The notes under the pieces are model-generated. The model did no database searches and had not been told where the DNA came from. It saw only the letters and a list, made by a program, of their open reading frames with translations. A program made the translations under genes and the position numbers. Shown here in pieces: positions 24,125 through 31,977 of a DNA stretch of 64,000 nt. Numbering within the stretch: position 1 is the stretch's first letter; each line of letters starts with the position of its first letter. This DNA comes from Pseudomonadota bacterium (lineage in GTDB: Bacteria > Bdellovibrionota > Bacteriovoracia > Bacteriovoracales > Bacteriovoracaceae). The stretch spans positions 1 to 64,000 of the forward strand of contig JAIYDC010000081.1 in assembly GCA_027487685.1 (NCBI GenBank). Reading direction: 5' to 3'.

Positions 24125-24837
24125 CAAACGATTTCTCCCACCTGGGCCAGCTGATGCAGTAGCTTTGTTATTTCATCATAAAACTGAGGTTTTGTAACTT
24201 TGATTGTTTGCTGGAAGGCCGGGGCCTTGCTCTCCCCATGGCCCTGATCTCTATCATTGAAGACAACAATCAGAAGAGAAAAGTCATCTTGAAGGTAGAA
24301 AAAAATATCAAGGTTAAACGCCATCAAACGCAGGACTCTTACACCCGTCTCCGGAACAATCCCAGAAAAGCACGCCGCTGTGAGAATCAGGTCAGGCCTT
24401 GACCGCAGAGTCTCCAGCGCCCGTGACAGGGTCCCGAAGCTCGCCTGGATCCACTGTAAGGCCCGGGCCTCGCTCTGAAAGTCCAGAGCTGTCGCTCCTG
24501 ACACAGGTGCCCGCATGAACTCGTGGCCCGATTCGATCCCGAATTTTAGGGTGGAGTGAATCGCAAGATTCATGAGAGTGCGGGATTCCTCAATAGATCC
24601 CCGCAGTGACTTTCGACGAATGAGCTTGTCCTTTTCAAAGAACAACAACTCGTTGCCGCCGGAACGAAGCCAGTGGATAACTTTTGACGAAGGACCCTGC
24701 ACCTCCACAGTCCATTGCCGACTACCGGGAACTTTTAAGTCGAAGTTCCAGGTCACGACACGCCAATAACTCCCCAACGGATTAAACTCAAGAAAAAGGT
24801 CTTTCGGTGCAGGCCCAAAGAATCCCCACAGGCTCAC
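24124..24837 (-). CDS. Unrecognised cytoplasmic protein in the LOG-GNAT-CPBP chain
   Basis: 237 residues, no signal peptide. Mixed alpha/beta, with FNPLGSYWRVVTWNFDLKVPG and a beta-rich C-terminal half (LDIFFYLQDDFSLLIVVFNDRD). No catalytic motif stands out and I do not recognise the family. GTG 24837 overlaps the GNAT stop (GTGA) and the gene's own stop overlaps the CPBP start (TTGA), so it is translationally locked to both neighbours. Confidence 0.6.
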   Translation of the reverse strand: MSLWGFFGPAPKDLFLEFNPLGSYWRVVTWNFDLKVPGSRQWTVEVQGPSSKVIHWLRSGGNELLFFEKDKLIRRKSLRGSIEESRTLMNLAIHSTLKFGIESGHEFMRAPVSGATALDFQSEARALQWIQASFGTLSRALETLRSRPDLILTAACFSGIVPETGVRVLRLMAFNLDIFFYLQDDFSLLIVVFNDRDQGHGESKAPAFQQTIKVTKPQFYDEITKLLHQLAQVGEIV

Positions 24838-25283
24838 GAGAGGATTTTCCCGAGGCTGTACTCGTGGAACCCCGGTGCCTCATGGTCCCGGTGATAACCC
24901 TCGATGGTGTATCCCTGTTTGAGTTTAATGGAGATCATGGCGTGGTTGGAGGAAAAGATCGTCGTCATGACCTTCCGGATTCCGCAGCGGCGGCATTCCT
25001 CTTCAATCGCTTGCGAAAGGCTTTGCCCTACCCCCTGACCTCGGTAGTCGTGAAAGACGGTGGTCTTAACAGTTTCAGCGAGAGTTGGTGTTTTAATTAT
25101 ATACCCCGTAATCCCTAGTTGAGTCTCCCCGCGGAACGCGCGGAAGTAGTGAGTGCCTCCCTGCATGATCTTTTCCACTGAAGGAAGCCAGGGGGAGGTC
25201 GGGTAATATTTGGCAAAGGCGGCAGCGAGCTCTGCTGCCTCTTCAGGATCTTGAGTATTGTAGGGCACGAGGTGGATTTTCAC
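24834..25283 (-). CDS. GNAT-family N-acetyltransferase
   Basis: 149 residues. The acetyl-CoA-binding loop is clear: VFHDYRGQGVGQSLSQAIEE (Q/RxxGxG/A). The fold continues with GIRKVMTTIFSSNHAMISI and KQGYTIEGYHRDHEAPG. The acceptor is unknown. GTG 25283 overlaps the LOG gene stop (GTGA). Fourth-from-last position in a chain of 4-bp overlaps. Confidence 0.82.
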   Translation of the reverse strand: MKIHLVPYNTQDPEEAAELAAAFAKYYPTSPWLPSVEKIMQGGTHYFRAFRGETQLGITGYIIKTPTLAETVKTTVFHDYRGQGVGQSLSQAIEEECRRCGIRKVMTTIFSSNHAMISIKLKQGYTIEGYHRDHEAPGFHEYSLGKILS

Positions 25284-25822
25284 GTTTTCTGCTCCCGAAA
25301 GTAGTTCCAGATGTTGCTCCAGTCCTGGGCCGCGAAGAGCAGCTCACGATCCGACTCCTTCACCAGGCCCTGGGTCACGGCGTGGTCCAGGAAGGCGAGC
25401 AGGTGATCATAGTACCGCCCTACATTCAGAAGTGCGACAGGCTTTCGGTGAAACCCTAGCTGGCGCCAAGTGAGGATCTCAAAGAGCTCATCCAGTGTCC
25501 CCATGCCGCCTGGCAGGACAAGAAACGCATCAGAGAGATCATACATTAACTTTTTCCGGTCGTGCATACTGTTCACGACGTGAAGTTTCGTCAGGCCCCC
25601 ATGCGCGATTTCCTTTGTCTTCAGGGCCTCGGGGATGACCCCGGTCACCTCGCCGCCCAGTTCAAGCAAGCGGTCGGCCAGGGCCCCCATGATTCCGATG
25701 CTCGCACCTCCGTAGACCATGCCGATGTTTTCTTGGGCAAAGGATTCCATCAGATTCGACACGGCCCCAGCGACGGCGGGATCTCGGCTTCCACTCGCAC
25801 CGCAAAAGATACAGATTTTCAT
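25280..25822 (-). CDS. LOG-family nucleoside-5'-monophosphate phosphoribohydrolase
   Basis: 180 residues. LOG (Lonely Guy) proteins cleave nucleoside 5'-monophosphates, releasing the base; in bacteria many act on AMP or other purine nucleotides. Motifs are CIFCGASGSRDP, VYGGASIGIMGALAD, MHDRKKLM and PGGMGTLDE (104-112). The track ORF begins at 25993, but ATG 25822 has GGAG 7 bases upstream and matches the family start; the extra upstream residues are out-of-frame YciB sequence. It overlaps the YciB-like stop by 4 bases (ATGA). Confidence 0.88.
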   Translation of the reverse strand: MKICIFCGASGSRDPAVAGAVSNLMESFAQENIGMVYGGASIGIMGALADRLLELGGEVTGVIPEALKTKEIAHGGLTKLHVVNSMHDRKKLMYDLSDAFLVLPGGMGTLDELFEILTWRQLGFHRKPVALLNVGRYYDHLLAFLDHAVTQGLVKESDRELLFAAQDWSNIWNYFREQKT

Positions 25823-26376
25823 GAAGGTCTCCTGATGGTCAGTCGCAGAAAAAGGATTTCTGCAACCAGGAACCCACCAAACGCGAGATAGAATCCTCCA
25901 GTCTTCCAAAAAAGCCAGACGGCCGTTGTTTCCCGTACCGCTACCCATGCCATAAAGGCCGCGAAGGTCAGGAGGAAAACGCACAGATGCCACTCGAGCA
26001 TACGATAAAATTCCACCGGAAGTGGTGGCGTCTGCTTTAAGTCCTTGAGCATCTCTAGGAGTAGAGATTCCTTACGTATTTTTTTAAAAATCAGGTAACC
26101 GCCCACCGCGATACCGGTGAATGTAGGTTGAAGTTTAAAAAAAAGACCTTCCTTTGCAACTAGGGCCACCCCTCCGAGGACGACAATTAGTGAAAGATTC
26201 AGTTTTGATAGGGTGTGGACATGGCCCGAGAATTTTTTCTCAAAGAGGATTTCGATCACACCCAGGATGACGCCACCAACAAGAGCAATCTCGAGGCTGT
26301 GGTATGTTTCAAGATACCAGTAAGCGAGTGCCGGCAGGAACGACAAGAGGAAATAAGGCCTTTGGGCGGTGTCCAT
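25819..26376 (-). CDS. YciB/IspZ-like inner-membrane septation protein
   Basis: 185 residues with about five membrane segments. LLSFLPALAYWYLETYHSLE, VGGVILGVIEILFEKKFSG and FKLQPTFTGIAVGGYL resemble the YciB/IspZ (intracellular septation protein A) pattern. YciB is an inner-membrane protein linked to envelope integrity and division. The match is by overall pattern, so moderate confidence. First gene of the chain leading to LOG, GNAT, the unknown protein and the CPBP protease. Confidence 0.6.
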   Translation of the reverse strand: MDTAQRPYFLLSFLPALAYWYLETYHSLEIALVGGVILGVIEILFEKKFSGHVHTLSKLNLSLIVVLGGVALVAKEGLFFKLQPTFTGIAVGGYLIFKKIRKESLLLEMLKDLKQTPPLPVEFYRMLEWHLCVFLLTFAAFMAWVAVRETTAVWLFWKTGGFYLAFGGFLVAEILFLRLTIRRPS

Positions 26377-26389
26377 GTTGCCCAGAATC

Positions 26390-27322
26390 TTAAGCTATTT
26401 TGCGCAACTTTTCCTCACAATAGATCAGGTATTCTTCTCGAAAGTTGAGCGGATCGAGGATCTCGACGTGTTTCCCCAGCGTCATGAGCCACTCGAACAA
26501 AGATTCACAGGGCTCCACATAGGCGGCCCAAATAAGATCCCCTTGAGGATTGGTTATCATGCAGGGTTTACCTAGAAAATGGTGGTCTGGGAAAAGGTTG
26601 ATCGACTGGGGGTCATGAATTTTAAGGATAAGCCGTGTTTCGCGCTCGTTCATGGCCCGGATAGCGGCAATGAACTCTTCCACCTCAAAGGTCGTCACCT
26701 TAACCGGAGCTCCCTTCTGGAGTTCGCGGTATTCGTGGACCTCTTTGAGAGGAACCACCGTCAGGCAGTGATCTTCAAAATCTTCGGCTATGAGGGAAAG
26801 CTGACCTTCAAGGTGAAGGATCTTGCAGGGCACGAGTACGTACTCCCGTCCCTCAACGGTCGCAAGACCAATAAGCTGGCGCTCTTGAATGGCGGCTTCA
26901 AGATTATAGATCATTTGCTGCTGGTGCTCCGAGAGCTCCTGGTCCCAAAGGTCGATCTGATTCACTAAATCCATCACTACCCGAATCGGTCCATTTTCGG
27001 TGACCTTTCTTCGAAGCGATTGGGTAATAGCGGTGTGGGGCCCGGAGAAATTGTCCAGGATCTGATGGAGTTGGATCCATTCGGCCGGTGAAAGCGGGAG
27101 CATGTATTGAATGGCATCAGTCTTCAGATCAACCCAGTACTCGTTGTTCTTATGATAGACTTCCATCCCTGAGCCCGCCGGGAAAATCTGCCGCATAAAA
27201 CCCAGGGCCTCCTCAGGCTTCAGATTCATCTCCAAGGCCAGATCGGTGAGCCTGATTGATCCCTGCTTCTGCCCGAGCACCATGAGCTTTTTCCATACCA
27301 CTGAACTGAGAGCTCTATTCAT
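26390..27322 (-). CDS. WYL-domain transcription regulator-like protein
   Basis: 310 residues. A predicted winged-helix N-terminus (WKKLMVLGQKQGSIRLTDLALEMNLKPEEALGFMRQ) is followed by a WYL-type domain (YNLEAAIQERQLIGLATVEG, VPCKILHLEGQLSLIAED, CLTVVPLKEVHEY), resembling PafB/PafC-like regulators. ATG 27322 has GAGGT 5 bases upstream. It is 13 bases upstream of the YciB-like gene in the same direction, so it may lead that operon. The ligand and targets are unknown. Confidence 0.7.
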   Translation of the reverse strand: MNRALSSVVWKKLMVLGQKQGSIRLTDLALEMNLKPEEALGFMRQIFPAGSGMEVYHKNNEYWVDLKTDAIQYMLPLSPAEWIQLHQILDNFSGPHTAITQSLRRKVTENGPIRVVMDLVNQIDLWDQELSEHQQQMIYNLEAAIQERQLIGLATVEGREYVLVPCKILHLEGQLSLIAEDFEDHCLTVVPLKEVHEYRELQKGAPVKVTTFEVEEFIAAIRAMNERETRLILKIHDPQSINLFPDHHFLGKPCMITNPQGDLIWAAYVEPCESLFEWLMTLGKHVEILDPLNFREEYLIYCEEKLRKIA

Positions 27323-27409
27323 CCGTACCTCTTTTCTTGAGTAGTCTTATCGGGTACTCGCGAACAAGTCTTTAGTGCAAAAAGTAGGGATAAGGGTCAT
27401 AATTACGAA

Positions 27410-27892
27410 ATGAAGTATCTCATGGAAAAACCAGTACTTGCCCTCGGACTGCTCATGTTTGGCCTCTTCATTTACCAAGTCTCTAATGGCCAGAAGTGGG
27501 GCATCTTTCATAATGATAAATTGCTTACAACAAGCTGTCGGGGTGTTCTCATTCGACTTGAGAAGAAAGTCCCGGCCAACTGGAACATCCTGTGCGAAGG
27601 AAACAATCTTGCCGTCATCATCGACGAGGTGGCAGTGCCGCCGGGGGCCACCAACCTGCGCACCCTGCTCTATCGGCAGTTGGCGAACCATATGAGTTTC
27701 GTAGCACGGAATTCCCATTCGGATATTTTAGAGAAGGTCATGTTCGTGCGCTTCAAGCTGATTCACCCTAAGCTCACCATCAACGCTGTCACCGAGGGGC
27801 AGTTTATCGTGAAGCTTGCGACCTTAGAGTCGTCCGAGCATATCATGACTCACCTGAAGAGCACTGTTCAGGTCAAAGAAGACGCCAAATAA
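27410..27892 (+). CDS. Membrane-anchored protein of unknown function
   Basis: 160 residues. One N-terminal hydrophobic anchor (VLALGLLMFGLFIYQVS), then a soluble region of about 130 residues with two cysteines (TSCRGVL, NILCEGNN). No family recognised. The ribosome-binding site is weak (TAAGGG about 13 bases before the ATG). The 3' end overlaps the convergent pseudouridine synthase gene by 69 bases, unusually long here, so one of the two annotated ends may deserve checking. Confidence 0.55.
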   Translation: MKYLMEKPVLALGLLMFGLFIYQVSNGQKWGIFHNDKLLTTSCRGVLIRLEKKVPANWNILCEGNNLAVIIDEVAVPPGATNLRTLLYRQLANHMSFVARNSHSDILEKVMFVRFKLIHPKLTINAVTEGQFIVKLATLESSEHIMTHLKSTVQVKEDAK

Positions 27893-28720
27893 CTCGGCAT
27901 CAGCGTCTTCCGCCGTCTGGGAAAACTCATAGCGAAGGGCGTGAAGGAAGAGTCGCTCTGCCTGACTTCCTCCATAGAGTTCGTCTCCGAGGATAGGAAA
28001 GCCAAGGTGCGCCAGCTGAGCTCGAATCTGGTGCCGTAGTCCGGTCTTTAGCTTTACCAGCACGAGTGACTTCCCCTGTCTTGAGCTCACCTTGAGAACA
28101 GAAAGCGTCCCCTCAACTCCCTCGCCACCGGGAGCATCGGAGACCCGCTGCTTAAGACCTTTCTGCCCCGTAGGTCGCAAATAGTGGGTCCAGTGTCCCT
28201 CTTGTGCGAAGTCTCCCTCCACAATCGCCCAGTAGAATTTACGCTTCATCGCCGTCTCAAACTGTCCCCGGATAGTGCGCTGAAAAGCTATCGTCTTCGC
28301 AAGAACTACCACGCCTGAGGTTTCGTAATCGAGGCGGAACAGAAGGCCCCGGTCGTAGTTCTCCCGGTTCACTAAGAGCGGCGCCCAGCGATTCTCTACC
28401 ACGAGGAAGTTCAAGAGCGTATCTTTGTCTGAGTAAGACAATGGATGGCAGTGAAGAAACGGCGGCTTGTGAAGCACGAGATAGTCTTCAGTCTCCGCCA
28501 ATACCTTGACCGTCGGTCCCTCAAAGCATGGGTTAATTTCCATATGGTTCACCAGGGCCAGAGGCAGACGCACAACGTCTCGCGCTCGCACAGGAGAGGA
28601 CTGCTCTTTGGAGGAAAAAAATTTTTTGATGAGCTGCCCTGAGCTTCCGAGGAGCTCTTTTAGAGAGTCCTTAAGCGTCGTCCCGTCCCGGAGCCAGCAG
28701 ACCTCGACATGTTCCACCAT
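27824..28720 (-). CDS. RluA-family pseudouridine synthase
   Basis: 298 residues. The catalytic aspartate is Asp131 in FRLDYETSGVVVLAKT, the RluA-type motif. Further family stretches are DYLVLHKPPFLHCHP, KRKFYWAIVEG, KTGLRHQIRAQLAHLGFPILGD. A divergent N-terminal S4-like segment (TTLKDSLKELLGSSGQLIKKF) may help bind RNA. The rRNA or tRNA target cannot be read from sequence. The ATG directly follows the motB stop (TAAATG), with GAGG inside motB as a likely ribosome-binding site. Confidence 0.87.
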   Translation of the reverse strand: MVEHVEVCWLRDGTTLKDSLKELLGSSGQLIKKFFSSKEQSSPVRARDVVRLPLALVNHMEINPCFEGPTVKVLAETEDYLVLHKPPFLHCHPLSYSDKDTLLNFLVVENRWAPLLVNRENYDRGLLFRLDYETSGVVVLAKTIAFQRTIRGQFETAMKRKFYWAIVEGDFAQEGHWTHYLRPTGQKGLKQRVSDAPGGEGVEGTLSVLKVSSRQGKSLVLVKLKTGLRHQIRAQLAHLGFPILGDELYGGSQAERLFLHALRYEFSQTAEDADAELFGVFFDLNSALQVSHDMLGRL

Positions 28721-29518
28721 TTAGCGCGCCTCAACTTTGCGGCCCTCCACCCGTAGGTCGTTCTTCTTTAGAACGAACTCCACCCGCCGGTCATGGATCA
28801 GACCATTGACCTTTTGCTGGGGCCTTGAGTCACCATAGAACACGGTGGTAATTCTGTCAGCGGAAACTCCCCGCTGGATAAGAGATTTAGAAACGGCCAG
28901 AGCACGTGCGCTGGAAAGCGTATAGGCATCGGTCTGATCTTTCGTCCCGACCTCACCCGCCTCGGCGTGGCCTTCAACAAGAACGTTCCAGTTGTTTTCC
29001 CGTAGGAGCTTCACAAGTGAGTCGAAGACCTGGATATTGATCTCGTCGATCCCCGTAGAACCCTTTTGGAAATTGATTTTATCTTTCATGCGAACCAGGA
29101 TCGACTCGGGCATTTCGTAGACCGTTGCCGCTTCGCCAAGCTCATTATCAGCGAGCATTTTTTTCAACTGATTGAGCTGGGTGTCAGACTCCCGGTTGAC
29201 CTCGTGCTTATCCAGAAGACCCTCTGCGGTTAGGAATTCAATCGGAAAGGGCTTGGCCGGCATGTCGCTGTCTACCATTGTCGGTGCATCGTTGGGCGAC
29301 TTCCCGGAGCGCATGACTTCACCGGCCTTGAGCACGTTACCTCCGAAGGCGTTACGGAGCGAGCCGATGGCCGCTTCATACTTGGCCGTCTCGGTCTTTG
29401 CAAACGAGAGGAGCAGGATGAAGAAGGTCAACAGGAGCGTACATAAGTCTGAAAAGGTCGCAAGCCAACCGGGGGCACCAGGCTTACAAGGAGGACACTT
29501 AGGTGCGACGTCACTCAT
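28721..29518 (-). CDS. motB: Flagellar stator protein MotB/PomB
   Basis: 265 residues. The single N-terminal membrane segment carries the ion-binding Asp24 (LATFSDLCTLLLTFFILLLSF). The periplasmic OmpA-like peptidoglycan-binding domain has VLVEGHAEAGEVG, SSARALAVSKSLIQRGV and ITTVFYGDSRP. With MotA it forms the stator that powers flagellar rotation. A cysteine pair precedes the helix (KCPPCKPG). It lies 3 bases after motA. Whether protons or sodium drive it cannot be decided here. Confidence 0.94.
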   Translation of the reverse strand: MSDVAPKCPPCKPGAPGWLATFSDLCTLLLTFFILLLSFAKTETAKYEAAIGSLRNAFGGNVLKAGEVMRSGKSPNDAPTMVDSDMPAKPFPIEFLTAEGLLDKHEVNRESDTQLNQLKKMLADNELGEAATVYEMPESILVRMKDKINFQKGSTGIDEINIQVFDSLVKLLRENNWNVLVEGHAEAGEVGTKDQTDAYTLSSARALAVSKSLIQRGVSADRITTVFYGDSRPQQKVNGLIHDRRVEFVLKKNDLRVEGRKVEAR

Positions 29519-29521
29519 GAC

Positions 29522-30286
29522 TTACTCCTTGGCTTCCGGCTGCAGACGATCCTTCGGAGGTAAGAATGAGTCGAGCTTTTCACGGATAACTCGCGGATTT
29601 TCACCGGCCACGATCCCGAGAACACCAGCGACGATGATATTCATCTTGGTCGCCTCCTGCTTCGAGCGCTGCTTGAGCTTGGTTGCAATCGGGATTGTGA
29701 AGACGTTCGCGATCACCGCACCGTAGAAAGTTGTCAGGAGTGCTACCGCCATCGCAGGACCGATCGACGACGGGTCAGACATGTTCTGGAGCATCTGCAC
29801 CAAACCGATGAGAGTTCCGATCATACCGAAGGCCGGACCGTCGGCGCCCATGCCTTCAAGAATATCGACACCTTTAGAGTGTCGGTCCTCCATCGCGGCG
29901 ATCTCAAGAGAAAGAATGGAGGTGATGACTTCTGGTGGCCGGTTATCGGCCGCAAGCGTCACGGCCTTCTTAAGAAACTTATCCTCCACTGGAATCTTCT
30001 CGAGAGCAAAGACTGATTCTCGTCGTGCGGTCTCAGCGAGTTTTTGAATTTCGTCGATCATGGCCTTTGAGTCCGTATTCGAATTGAAGATGGACTTTAA
30101 GAAAATCGCCACCAATGCCTTCACATACTCCATCGGCCACTTAATGAGAGTGGTCGCGATCACACCACCGCCCACCACCACCACCGAAGGAACGTCGATG
30201 AAAATTGAAAGCGGAGATCCATAGAGGATGGACCCCAAGATCGCTAAACTTGCTAACACTAATCCCGCTACCGTTGAAATATCCAT
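29522..30286 (-). CDS. motA: Flagellar stator protein MotA/PomA
   Basis: 254 residues with four membrane segments. The family signature GADGPAFGMIGTLIGLVQML and the C-terminal PAMAVALLTTFYGAVIANVFTIP helices line the ion path. The large cytoplasmic loop (KLAETARRESVFALEKIP) interacts with FliG. ATG 30286 has AGGTG 6 bases upstream. A sigma-28-like promoter sits about 37 bases ahead of the ATG, consistent with late flagellar-class control. It is followed by motB and the pseudouridine synthase. Confidence 0.94.
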   Translation of the reverse strand: MDISTVAGLVLASLAILGSILYGSPLSIFIDVPSVVVVGGGVIATTLIKWPMEYVKALVAIFLKSIFNSNTDSKAMIDEIQKLAETARRESVFALEKIPVEDKFLKKAVTLAADNRPPEVITSILSLEIAAMEDRHSKGVDILEGMGADGPAFGMIGTLIGLVQMLQNMSDPSSIGPAMAVALLTTFYGAVIANVFTIPIATKLKQRSKQEATKMNIIVAGVLGIVAGENPRVIREKLDSFLPPKDRLQPEAKE

Positions 30287-30322
30287 ACTTCACCTAATGA
30301 AAAAAGAGTCTGTGTGTTCAAA

Positions 30323-30349
30323 GTATCGGAATTTGATAGGCGAACTTAA
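30323..30349 (-). promoter_or_regulatory. Sigma-28 (FliA)-like promoter of motAB
   Basis: On the minus strand TTAAGTTC, exactly 11 bases, then TCCGATAC: 6/8 and 6/8 matches to TAAAGTTT-N11-GCCGATAA. It lies at the right distance from the motA start, and motA is a classic sigma-28 target. Confidence 0.55.
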
Positions 30350-30401
30350 ATGGAGGATTTCACTGGAATAAAGCGGTCAAGATTGAGGGGACGAGGTCAG
30401 G

Positions 30402-30425
30402 AAAAAACCCCCGCTACAGCGGGGG
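30402..30425 (-). terminator. Intrinsic terminator of the 70-residue gene
   Basis: CCCCCGC-TGTA-GCGGGGG forms a perfect 7-bp stem on the minus strand, followed by TTTTTT. The plus strand also reads a stem followed by TTTT, so it may work both ways. Confidence 0.9.
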
Positions 30426-30431
30426 TTTTGA

Positions 30432-30644
30432 TTACTTTTCTTCAGAATTCAGCATCGCGGAATCAATAAAGGAGAGCATTGCGCTCCGCAGCTCTTCAAG
30501 GGATACTTGAGATCTGTCTTCACCCTTAAAAACCTCGTCCCTGATTAACTCAACCGGAAAACCGGTCAGATTGGCGAGCATTTCCAAGCTCACTTTTCCA
30601 TTCTTGTCTTCAGGTCCCATCATGGTCTGGTCACTCGTTGTCAT
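30432..30644 (-). CDS. Small acidic protein upstream of motAB
   Basis: 70 residues, soluble, acidic. KVSLEMLANLTGFPVELIRDEVF looks like a short helix-turn-helix-like segment, followed by SLEELRSAMLSFIDSAML. AAGGAG stands 7 bases before ATG 30644 and a strong terminator follows the stop, so it is a genuine single gene. I do not recognise the family and assign no function. Confidence 0.72.
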   Translation of the reverse strand: MTTSDQTMMGPEDKNGKVSLEMLANLTGFPVELIRDEVFKGEDRSQVSLEELRSAMLSFIDSAMLNSEEK

Positions 30645-30666
30645 TCTTGACTCCTTGAACTATTAC

Positions 30667-30701
30667 GCTACCTAAATCCATTTTGGTAGCTGTTGCAACA
30701 G
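30667..30701. promoter_or_regulatory. Palindromes upstream of the 70-residue gene
   Basis: The inverted repeat GCTACC (30667-30672)/GGTAGC (30685-30690) directly abuts a perfect 12-bp palindrome CTGTTGCAACAG (30690-30701). It may be an operator or a leader hairpin. The remaining sequence to 30816 is AT-rich with no clear promoter. Confidence 0.35.
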
Positions 30702-30816
30702 AGCGTATCTTTCAAGGAAAAACAAAGTCAATGTGACATAACATTAATGTAAGATTATGTAAGGGTATTCTTGAGAATTTGGCTCTAACTCTTAGGAATT
30801 ATTGTATTTACTGACC

Positions 30817-31977
30817 CTAATACCCGGGTGTTCCGAGCAATGTTAGAAAGCTCGAGACCTTATTCTCCATTTCCTGAAACTCCTGGACTGGCCTGGACAA
30901 AAGAGTGATGCCTCCCCCTGCTCCGTATCTCCATAAGCGGTCACTCGCAGAGAGTGAGGCCGTCCTGATGTTAATGCTGGCAGATTTTCGCTCTCCGAGA
31001 CAGAGAAGAGTTGAGCCACAGTAGATGCCCCGTTGGTAGCGTTCGACCTCTTGTATGATCTGCATCACTCTTTTTTTAGGGGCTCCCGTCACACTGCCAC
31101 CCGGGAAAAGGCACTCGAGGGTTCGCCGCAGCCCGAGAGGGCGCTCTAGGTCCACCGCTAGAACAGAGCACTGGTGCAAGAGTCCTGGCACTCGCAAGCA
31201 AGCACGCTCCTTAAGAACCTTGGCGCGAGGCCGCTCCAGGCGATTGAGATCATTCCGGAGAAGATCGGTGATCATCGTCAGCTCCCCCTCCTCTTTCACA
31301 TCTCCAAGCATCTCTTGCCACTCCTTGCGCCAATTCTTCCCCACTCTCCGAGTGCCCTTGATCGGCATCGTCAGCATCCGGTTGCGATCGTACTGGAACA
31401 GGCACTCAGGTGAGTTACTAAGAATCATTTCATCGCCTAGGAATGTTCCGTGGGCGTAGGCACTGACTCCGGGACGAGAAAAGAAGAAGTCCGAAAGGTC
31501 ACGAGGGTCAATGAGCGCTTCGGTCTCAAAATCGAAGGGATAAGTCAGATTGACCTGGTAGCAGTTACCGTCCAGGAGATGATCTTGGATCCGGTGAAAG
31601 GCCAGCTTATACTCGCTCCAGGAAGGACGCTCAATCGAGCGAAGATGGACCTGCTTCAGCCGCGATTTGGGCAGGGCCTTTATTCTCTTGCGGCCAAACT
31701 CAAGCTCGATGGCCAGTGGTAACTCTGGCCCAACAGTATGTCCCAGGCCCATGAGGATCAGACCTAGCTCATAGTAGAAGTGATAAACGCGGGGCCTTTT
31801 CACTTTCTCCTGAATTGTTACCAACTCCAGTGAGGTGAGGAAGTTCTCCAGGGGATACGCCTCGGGAAAGCCTGTCAGAAGATTGAACCGGTGTTCCCGG
31901 TAATACACGTAAGCAACAGAGGCTTCCGAGAGCTCGAGGACCGCATCCCGGTTCCATTTGAACGTTGAGGTGATCAT
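30817..31977 (-). CDS. pabB: Aminodeoxychorismate synthase component I
   Basis: 386 residues. A chorismate-utilising enzyme that makes 4-amino-4-deoxychorismate for folate. The motif PIKGTRR has the lysine characteristic of PabB (anthranilate synthase has alanine there). Other family stretches are DGNCYQVNLT, MITDLLRNDLNRL, PGGSVTGAPKKR and GIYCGS. It is shorter than typical PabB because the N-terminal domain is reduced. The ATG overlaps the dnaB stop by one base (TGATG). No pabA or pabC is in the window. Confidence 0.87.
   Translation of the reverse strand: MITSTFKWNRDAVLELSEASVAYVYYREHRFNLLTGFPEAYPLENFLTSLELVTIQEKVKRPRVYHFYYELGLILMGLGHTVGPELPLAIELEFGRKRIKALPKSRLKQVHLRSIERPSWSEYKLAFHRIQDHLLDGNCYQVNLTYPFDFETEALIDPRDLSDFFFSRPGVSAYAHGTFLGDEMILSNSPECLFQYDRNRMLTMPIKGTRRVGKNWRKEWQEMLGDVKEEGELTMITDLLRNDLNRLERPRAKVLKERACLRVPGLLHQCSVLAVDLERPLGLRRTLECLFPGGSVTGAPKKRVMQIIQEVERYQRGIYCGSTLLCLGERKSASINIRTASLSASDRLWRYGAGGGITLLSRPVQEFQEMENKVSSFLTLLGTPGY

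Noticed and set aside
29172-29726. 184-residue plus-strand ORF across motA/motB
   Set aside because: Antisense shadow of two certain genes; composition is arginine/serine-rich as expected from reversed codons.
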